From Folioceros fuciformis (taxonomy: Eukaryota > Anthocerotophyta > Anthocerotopsida > Anthocerotales), in contig JBNGIO010004535.1 of the NCBI GenBank assembly GCA_049999805.1, positions 1 through 38,606 of the forward strand: a stretch of 38,606 nucleotides of DNA. Direction: 5' to 3'. Positions 32,495 to 38,606 of this stretch are shown one piece after another; the stretch's first letter is position 1; each line of letters starts with the position of its first letter. Under the pieces are notes generated by a model, which was given only the letters and a program-made list of their open reading frames with translations, was not told the origin of the DNA and did no database searches. Position numbers and translations under genes: made by a program.

Positions 32495-33008
32495 CTATTC
32501 TTTTGAGCTATGGAAGAACACCGAACTCCATAATCCTACTAGGCCCAAATAGAGAGATGTGCAATACAACTTCCGCACCACTCGCATAAGAGTAGCAAAA
32601 TATGGTCTTAGTCTTTGAGAATATGCTGAGCACAAGATGAACAACAAGAGGCTTGTTGCAAGCATAAAAAAAAGTGTAGCGCACACAGCACATAGCAGGG
32701 ATTGTAGATAAGCCTACAACCCACAAAATATTGTTTTTCGGGAACACCAAGAAATGAGGTTTGTGCCCCAACACCATAGAGACCAAGAAGAACACCAAAT
32801 ATGATCTCATGGGCCTCCAAAGACTCAAAATGTCTGCCTGCTCCTCCATCTCATTGTGAGATTCTGTGCTCTCAATGTCTATAGTACAATGCAAAGGCAT
32901 GGTTTCTAAAGCGTAATTTATAGGGCCTGCCATCAGGAGGAGGGATGAATAGCAAGATGTGGCCAAACAAATGAACTTTAACGACCTCCCTCTCCCATAT
33001 GAGATCAC
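32495..33008 (-). pseudogene. Possible decayed multi-spanning membrane protein fragment
   Basis: On the minus strand three overlapping frames are each open for 60-166 codons and each reads as hydrophobic protein: a 166-codon frame with YLVFFLVSMVLGHKPHFLVF, and shifted frames with EIIFGVLLGLYGVG and ATLFFMLATSLLLFILCSA. Open hydrophobic text in several frames suggests one membrane protein interrupted by indels, though AT-rich DNA with many T-rich codons can look alike. I do not recognise the family. Confidence 0.3.
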
Positions 33009-33222
33009 TTTGTCTCCTCTTGTTATGTGAGTTTATGAATGATATGTGTATAGCTATCTTCATAAATCCCAAATTAGCAACTTACAGTTTCCTCCCTTCT
33101 GATGATCAAGGGATGGAGCATGGTGTAGCTCCATAAATATAGCTTCCATTTGTTTATGATTTCATAATTTGCTTCTTGCCAATCCTAAGACAACACATAT
33201 TAATCTTTCCCGACCTTCAAAA

Positions 33223-33327
33223 TTAGTAGGACCAAAATACACAAAGTTAGTAGGACCAAAATACACAAANNNNNNNNNNTTAGTAGGACCAAAATACACA
33301 AAGTTAGTAGGACCAAAATACACAAAG
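33223..33327 (+). repeat. 24-bp tandem repeat interrupted by an assembly gap
   Basis: TTAGTAGGACCAAAATACAC plus AAAG repeats at 33223, 33247, 33280 and 33304 with exact 24-bp spacing, apart from 10 N (33270-33279). The gap replaces part of the array, so copy number is a minimum. Confidence 0.95.
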
Positions 33328-33361
33328 ACAGTTGATAAACATATGCTTTTAGAAAATGATG

Positions 33362-33385
33362 TATATATATATATATATATATATA
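33362..33385. repeat. (TA)n microsatellite
   Basis: An uninterrupted TA run of about 24 bp. A second run occurs at 38565-38579. Confidence 0.95.
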
Positions 33386-33408
33386 ACTTTTCATGAAAGT
33401 ATGAATGT

Positions 33409-33460
33409 CGGATTTGAACCCAAGATTATTCAACAAAGCATCTGAAACTCAGTGGCCATC
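33409..33460 (-). other. tRNA-like promoter motifs (possible SINE remnant)
   Basis: The minus strand has a B-box-like GGGTTCAAATCCG (33409-33421) preceded about 30-40 bp upstream by GATGGCCACT, weakly like an A box. There is no cloverleaf, so it is not a tRNA gene. With the adjacent (TA)n it may be the head of a degraded tRNA-derived SINE, but this rests on one short motif. Confidence 0.2.
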
Positions 33461-33831
33461 CATCTAATTGTGTACGCATTCATTTTGGAATTCATTTTGG
33501 AACACCCGAGCAGCGGGATTTTACTGTCCTTCACGCTTACTGGTAATGACGCATTTTATAACACACAGGTTACTAGATACGATCAAAACTTGACACAATC
33601 TGAGACACGGACACTCTCCGAATTCCTCTCCTCTCCGAACATGCCTTCTCATGTTCAGGAGCGATTATCGGTTTTCCCCGATGCGCACCGAGGGCACCAA
33701 CCCATTTGGAGAAAACCGCGCGCCAACGATCGCCAGTCCCATGATTGAGAACTGACAAGCCGGTCGGGGTGGGTTCGCATATACACAGGCTCGCCGGTTA
33801 AAGTGTGAATGAATCCGGCTTCATCGGGAGC

Positions 33832-34092
33832 TCACTCTCTCAAGATATGCGGGATGCGTGGAATCAAGAGTTTTCGGCACTTCAGGCACGGCGAGATCTG
33901 TAGGTGTGGACATCTGAAAGGTAACATCTCGATTCCGGAAGTTTTCGAGAGTCTGCTTCCGTTGGGAAACGTAGCAACATAGCGCGAGCTTGAAGATGAT
34001 GACGGAAATAATGACGATAAAGTATACGGACGCACAGACGAGGCCAATAAATGCGGAGGAGAGCACAAGGAGCATGCACGATCAGTCAACAT
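33832..34092 (-). pseudogene. Truncated receptor-kinase 5' fragment (copy B of duplication)
   Basis: This is the counterpart of 25929-26188. From ATG 34075 the frame encodes a membrane segment (FIGLVCASVYFIVIISVIIF) and the juxtamembrane part with TFQMSTPTD, then stops at the duplication edge near 33832. No kinase domain follows. The helix differs more from kinase 1 than the juxtamembrane part does. It is a promoter-plus-5'-exon fragment. Confidence 0.8.
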
Positions 34093-34316
34093 GCTACCTG
34101 AGGGCTCGCAGCTAATACCGGGCTAGAGTTGAGCCTCTTGCTGCCTGCCTGTGATAACTCTGTCATTCGCTCCTCCGCCAGCTGCATCATCATCAGACAT
34201 GACATGAGAAAGCTTCGACCCTAAGCTTCAATCACCTTACTGCACATCAAAACCTTCCAGAATCTCGAGCAACCAGGCCCTGCCAGGATAGAATCAAGAC
34301 CTGCTAGGAAAGCGTC

Positions 34317-34577
34317 TTACAGTCTGAATTGCCTTGTGCAAGGCACTTTGTTTGAAACCAGACGAGGACTAGAATCCACCGCATCCAGACAGTGAGCGGC
34401 GGAAGCCCCGTTGATGCCCTGCCCATGGCTTATGCGCTTCACACTGCCTGCACCGTCGATCCCTGTCACCTTGCTGAGGCCAAGGAAGTGTAACGCAGCA
34501 CCTAGACGGGATATTTGCCGGACTTCGTCGGAGACATTAAAGATCTGTGGATCTTCGATGGACGTCTGCCTCCACAT
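34317..34577 (-). CDS. Copy-B version of the unrecognised upstream frame
   Basis: An 86-codon frame from ATG 34577, homologous to 26424-26672 with roughly a dozen amino-acid differences and no frameshift. Its splice donor is altered, so it is probably not expressed as part of a kinase. Confidence 0.25.
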   Translation of the reverse strand: MWRQTSIEDPQIFNVSDEVRQISRLGAALHFLGLSKVTGIDGAGSVKRISHGQGINGASAAHCLDAVDSSPRLVSNKVPCTRQFRL

Positions 34578-34772
34578 CTGTCATTTTGTTTGCATTTCAG
34601 CAAATGGTCTGCCTACGTATGCCGTCTGCTTTCATACAAGTTCCGGGGCTTCAGGATTCGCCTGCCACATATTAGACTTATCTCGTAGGGAGACACGTCA
34701 ATCGGGGAAAGTAGCACCCGGGGCAGGTTTACAGCGGGGGGTCGCAGCGGAAATTTGCTGTGTCTTGCTCGC

Positions 34773-35140
34773 GTATGGCATACCAAAGGGCACACGCCCC
34801 CTCTCTCTAGGTTTTTTTTACAAACACACGGGTTATGCGTCCGCTTGGGCGCGTAAACGTAACCCTATACCCAAAACCAAACCGGTCCGGTTTGCAAGCA
34901 CGGGCGCCCCCACCTATGGTTTGGGGGTGTTTGGGCTTTCTGCCCTAAGATCGCCCGGTATCCAGCCCAAAACGGGCTGTAACCCTTGAGCCAATGTCCC
35001 CTTTGGTGCGGCGTTTGGTTTGGTCGGTTTATCAAAAGGAATACGAAAAATATGGGTATCAAAAGGGAATATTCGACTAGATACCTATGAGAAACCCTTA
35101 GAAAATGTATAGTGAGAGAGTGTCCCTTTGTATGCCATAC
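34773..35140. mobile_element. MITE-like inverted-repeat element
   Basis: The left end GTATGGCATACCAAAGGG (34773 on) and the right end CCCTTTGTATGCCATAC (to 35140) form an imperfect inverted repeat of about 25 bp that includes a near-palindrome. The inside (about 320 bp) is non-coding and holds the self-similar strings CCAAACCG and GGTTTGGT. No clean target-site duplication is visible, so the superfamily is unknown. Confidence 0.5.
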
Positions 35141-35493
35141 ACGCTTCCTGGGTAAGAAATCATTTTATGACATATAGTTAGTAAATACGAACACAACTTG
35201 AAATTGCGTGCCTCTCATGTAGGCCAATTCTACAATGCTGATTTTGGCAGACTGGATGAGGATTCTCAAGCTAGAAGTACGTACAAACAGGAGCTGAATT
35301 ACCTCCAAATTTACAGGAGTAGGGAGGTGAGACGAAGCTATTTCACATCGACCTGGACCACGCTTTTTGCCATGGCGCATGGAGGGTCGCTGGTGTTGAG
35401 AATCAGACTTGATGTTGTAAGTCGCTGGTGTTGAGAATCAGACTTGATGTTGTAAGTGGCTGGGCCTGCTTTGTGTTTTCCGCCACAGCGCCT
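35141..35493. other. Spacer between MITE-like element and Ty1/copia remnant
   Basis: No gene is seen. It holds a 35-bp tandem duplication at 35386-35455. Confidence 0.5.
35386..35455 (+). repeat. 35-bp tandem duplication
   Basis: GTCGCTGGTGTTGAGAATCA plus GACTTGATGTTGTAA occurs at 35386 and again at 35421, identical over the unit. Confidence 0.95.
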
Positions 35494-35992
35494 TGTGTAG
35501 ATCGGTTGTTAAGATACCCGTGTTGAGATACCCGACTTGCTTCTTGGATGGGACAATTCATTCCTCTATACGATGCACTGAACGAACGCTACAAACATTA
35601 TGTCCCTATCTTTGCACCGTATACCGCCGTCCCTTGTCTCTATCTCTATTCCATAGAGTGTCCGCATCTCAGTGCACATCAAGCACGCCTACTTGTTCTA
35701 CCCGACGAGACCAGATTCTCCACAACGAAGCTATCTCCGCAGCAGTTTCCTCCGCATGCTACGCACACCCCAAGCTCATGTTGTCACTCATGGCTGCTGT
35801 GACTTAGTGGGGAAGAGAAGTTCTGGTCACTGATTTCATTTCTGGAAGAATGTCTGATGTATAGACGGGAGGCTACTTGTAGCATCTCGAGGGGTTAAGT
35901 CTCTCAAGGAGACACAACTGTTCAGCTAATGAGTCACGACTATTCTGATCTCGATCGGTTGCAGCTTACATGAATGCATCACTACTCACACA
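35494..35992 (-). repeat. Candidate 3' LTR of the copia element
   Basis: On the minus strand it starts TGTGTGAG directly after the polypurine tract TAAGGGGG and could end ..CTACACA at 35494, giving TG...CA ends that pair as TGTGT/ACACA over 499 bp. The second LTR is not in the window, so the end is a best guess. TGTTAAGATACCCG and TGTTGAGATACCCG (about 35507-35534) form a short direct repeat near the end. Confidence 0.4.
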
Positions 35993-36024
35993 CCCCCTTA
36001 AGCTCAAACGTCGAGATAGGGAAA

Positions 36025-36495
36025 TTATTGATGATATGAGAGTCCTAATGCAGAAGTGAACTGAGTGTGTTTGATCTTCGCAAGTGGTTTGGTGAAGATG
36101 TCCGCCACTTGTTCTTCTGTAGGCACATGTGTTAAACGCACCTCTCCACTCTCAACCTTGGAGCGTAGAAAGTGGTACCTGAGCTCAATATGTTTGGAAT
36201 GCTCATGAAATCTGAGATCCTTTGAGAGGGCAATTGTAGCTTGATTGTCGCATTGCAGCTCAATGAGTCCTTGATGTGGGTACCCTAGATCTTTCAGTAG
36301 TTGGGCCAACCACAGGCCTTCTTTGGCAGTAGAGGCAGCTGCAATATATTCCGATTCTGCAGAGCTGAGAGCTATGAATGTTTGTTTCTTAGCTTTCCAA
36401 CTGATAGCTCCTCCTGCAAGTAAGAAGACATAACCGCTTGTGGACTTGCGAGAATCGGGATCACCAGCCCAATCCGCATCAGTCCAGCCAATCAA
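36025..36495 (-). pseudogene. Ty1/copia RNase H domain
   Basis: About 156 codons with GWTDADWAGD (catalytic Asp), KSTSGY, ALSSAESEY (Glu), CDNQATIAL (Asp), HIELRYHFLR and ADIFTKPL. These are the hallmark residues of the copia RNase H. It is open to its stop, so only its fusion to RT is broken. Confidence 0.95.
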
Positions 36496-36827
36496 TTTGT
36501 CTTGAGCTTCTGGCCACCTTGGTATTTAATTCCCTTCTTCTTGGTGCCTTGTTGGTATCGAAGGATACGTTTGACGGCAATCCAGTGAGGTGGACTAGCA
36601 TTAGAAAGAAATTGAGAGGTCAACGAGGTTGGTAGAGCTATGTCCAGCCGAGTGTTTTGTACGAGATGTTGGAGGCTACCAACAGCTCCTGCATATGGGA
36701 TTGAGCTCATTTCCTCTACTTCTGTAGGAGTTTGGGGACACATCATCTTGCTTAGTCGAGGGCCTGTTTGCATCGGAGTGTTAGCAGGTTTACAGTTTGA
36801 CATGTTGAATTTGTCAAGGACATCCAA
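36492..36827 (-). pseudogene. Ty1/copia reverse transcriptase C-terminal part
   Basis: Contains PANTPM, YAGAVGSLQHLVQNTRLDIA and AVKRILRYQQGT, followed by KYQGGQKL, after which a frameshift separates it from RNase H near 36495. Confidence 0.9.
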
Positions 36828-36921
36828 ACCATAGTAGCTCCTGATGAAGTGTAAGAGCTCGCTTGGGGTGGATTGTACTTCACTTGAACACCCAAGCAGA
36901 ACTGCATTATTCCATTGTCCG

Positions 36922-37137
36922 TCATTTGGATTTTGCTAGATACTTCTCATCATTGGATATCATAATCACATCGTCTACGTAGATGCCCATCATCAGCATT
37001 CGGGGACCTACGTTTTTGGTGAATACACTGGCATCCACATTACTCTTGGTGCCTTTGAGAGATCTGTAACATTCTTCATACCATTTCTTACCAGATTGTT
37101 TGAGGCCGTAAAGGCTTTTATGAAGCTTACAGACCAA
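36922..37137 (-). pseudogene. Ty1/copia reverse transcriptase core
   Basis: Contains LHKSLYGLKQSGKKWYE and YVDDVIM, the catalytic YxDD motif. It is separated from the RT N-terminal part by a frame break near 37150 and from the C-terminal part by a deletion. Confidence 0.9.
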
Positions 37138-37169
37138 TGCTCTTTGCCTGGTGGTATGTATCCATCAGG

Positions 37170-38545
37170 CTACTGGATGTAAATCTCTTCTCGGAGTATG
37201 CCATTTAAAAACGCAGTTTGCACGTCCAGGTGATGAACATGAAGGTTGTGCAAAGCTGCCAAGGCTAGCATGAGTCGAAGTGATGTTAGTTTCACAACTG
37301 GGGTGTATACCCGGTCTTCATAATAATCAATTCCATCTCGTTGACTGAAACCCCGGGCAACAAATCGAGCCTTCAGTCTTGAGACTTGGCCTTCGGCATT
37401 GTATTTTTTGCGTAGCACCCATTTGCTGCCCACAGCATGGCGTCCTGGGGGTAAGGATACAAGGCTCCAAGTATTGTTGTCCATCAGGGATTGATATTCG
37501 CTATCCATGGCCTTTCTCCATGCTGCTGCTTCAGGTCCAGCTAGGGCTTCATCAGTTGGAACTATGTTAGGTCGGTCAACTGTGTGAGCTGCTAGACCGC
37601 GTGTTGTGGGAAATTCCAAGTCATGGAATTTGGTGCTGGGAATTCCCTTAGTGGTTCTTGAAGAAGTGCGGACAGGAGGGATAGGAGCTGGTGTATTTCG
37701 CTCTAGGGGGCCATCCTCATGGTTTGCTTCTATTGTAAGTGGGCGTGAGGAAAATTGCAGATCAGGGTTGCTACCAACCTCGCTACTCTCTCCCCCTGTG
37801 AGTTGCAATGGAGGGAACGCCTGTGAAGGAGCTAACAGGGAGGTCATAACCAAATCGGCTGGGGTGGAACCAAATGAAGGATCCGGCGGCCAATCTGGGC
37901 CAAGGTCATCATCCGAAGAAGGGGCAGCCGAAGATGGTAGTGGTGGCATGGGTGGTGCCAAGGCAGCATATGGAGAAGGATCCGGAGCTGGGTTAGGGGA
38001 GGCTGGATTTGGCTGGTCGGTGGCGGGCAAAAAATTCACGGCAGAGAGTCGCTCTGAATCTGGTGCACCCCCTGAAGGGGAGAGGAGGGAGGCTTCATCG
38101 AAGACGACATTTCTGCCTAAGGTAACCCTGCGGGTGGCTCTATCAAGGAGTCTGTAACCCTTCACCCCGTCGCTTTTGCCATAGCCAATGAAAGTAAGTT
38201 TTACAGATCGCTGATCTAACTTACGACGCCCTTGTGCTGGGATGTGTTTGTAAGCCAGACAGCCAAAAATTCGAAGGTGGCTGACCTGTGGCTTCCAACC
38301 TGTCCAGATTTGGTAAGGCGTTTTATCTGGAAGGGTGGAGGTGCTACATCGGTTTTGAACGTAGCATACAGCTGCAGCAGCATCTGCCCATAGAACGTAA
38401 GGTAAGGTATTTGTGGCAAGAGAGCTTCTAGTGGCTTCCATGAGCAAGCGATTTCTCCTTTCCGCCTAGCCTAATTGGGCATGGGCATAGGGCACAATCT
38501 TTTGATGTGCTATGCCATGGGCTGATTGACGGCGTAGTGTTTCGT
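37170..38545 (-). pseudogene. Ty1/copia integrase C-terminal part and RT N-terminal part
   Basis: The integrase core tail reads HGIAHQKIVPYAHAQLG, a TAG, then AERRNRLLMEATRSSLA (copia QxG.AERxNR motif). It continues through a Pro/Ser-rich linker to the RT start (MDSEYQSLMDNNTWSLV, GSKWVLRKKYNAEG, RLKARFVARGFSQRDGIDY). The frame is otherwise open for 425 codons, so decay is moderate. Confidence 0.9.
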
Positions 38546-38564
38546 TTCACCCTAAACCTAAAGC

Positions 38565-38579
38565 TATATATATATATAA
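38565..38579. repeat. Short (TA)n run
   Basis: TATATATATATATAT-type run beside the truncated end of the copia element. Confidence 0.9.
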
Positions 38580-38606
38580 TTGTCTATACCTAGAAGTAGT
38601 TAGGGT

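Larger units (their letters stand above)
33832..34747 (-). repeat. Duplicated segment, copy B
   Basis: Same-orientation copy of 25929-26842. It includes the upstream frame 34317-34577 (begins MWRQTSIEDPQIF), still open in this copy. The donor after it (GTAACT in copy A) is GCAATT here, and the ATAG/GTAAGC donor of copy A is ACAG/GCAGGC. Confidence 0.85.
35494..38550 (-). mobile_element. Decayed Ty1/copia retrotransposon, 5'-truncated
   Basis: Read on the minus strand: integrase, reverse transcriptase and RNase H in Ty1/copia order, then a polypurine tract (AAGGGGG) and one LTR. The coding order INT-RT-RNaseH defines the superfamily. At least three frame breaks and an in-frame TAG (38466-38468, in the integrase) disable it. 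Upstream of about 38545 the reading frame is lost before gag and protease, so the 5' half is missing or beyond the window. Confidence 0.9.

Noticed and set aside
33409-33460. tRNA gene on the minus strand
   Set aside because: Only a B-box-like motif is present; no acceptor stem, anticodon arm or cloverleaf can be drawn.

Overview
The window looks like nuclear DNA from a seed-free land plant (fern, lycophyte, hornwort or moss relative). The evidence is a PLS-class pentatricopeptide-repeat protein with a complete but variant DYW deaminase domain, wall-associated-type receptor kinases, a plant UBP3/UBP4-type ubiquitin protease, a plant TDP2-type phosphodiesterase, TTTAGGG-rich repeats and a decayed Ty1/copia element. 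Introns in the genes are short (about 75-270 nt), mostly GT-AG with two GC-AG. All gene models below were spliced by eye and have not been checked against RNA.

Layout. 1-2383: repeat-rich flank with a primer-binding-site-like motif of a minus-strand LTR element, a 34-bp telomere-motif minisatellite, a small zinc-finger-like reading frame, a 64-bp triplication and an assembly gap. 2384-14242 (+): the main discovery, a 17-exon gene that splices into one open frame of about 3,274 residues. It carries a DExH (SF2) helicase, long unassigned middle regions, a DUF3854 TOPRIM/primase-like domain, a DnaQ-type 3'-5' exonuclease and a UPF1-like SF1 helicase. 15457-18478 (+): a 975-residue PPR-DYW editing factor with a KP-type PG box and the terminus GDSH. 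19767-21071 (+): TDP2-like phosphodiesterase with Asp replaced by Asn at the expected catalytic position. 22675-24392 (+): UBP3/UBP4-like deubiquitinase with an N-myristoylation signal.

The second half is accessory. Two related receptor-like kinases lie on the minus strand: 24889-26171, broken by a frameshift, and 29451-31072, intact. Between them is a 2,055-bp non-autonomous DNA transposon (26973-29027) with terminal inverted repeats, a near-perfect 8-bp target duplication and four internal tandem-repeat families. The 5' part of the first kinase and its upstream region is duplicated at 33832-34747, next to a MITE-like inverted-repeat element (34773-35140). The right end (35494-38550) is a decayed, 5'-truncated Ty1/copia element on the minus strand with one candidate LTR.

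How the genes may relate. No operon-like logic is expected in a plant nucleus. The giant protein combines four nucleic-acid activities (RNA/DNA unwinding by two helicase families, a TOPRIM fold, exonucleolytic trimming) in one chain, so it may be a self-contained nucleic-acid processing machine. TDP2, the PPR editor and UBP3/4 are independent housekeeping or organelle-related genes. The receptor kinases, transposons and duplication form a fast-evolving segment.
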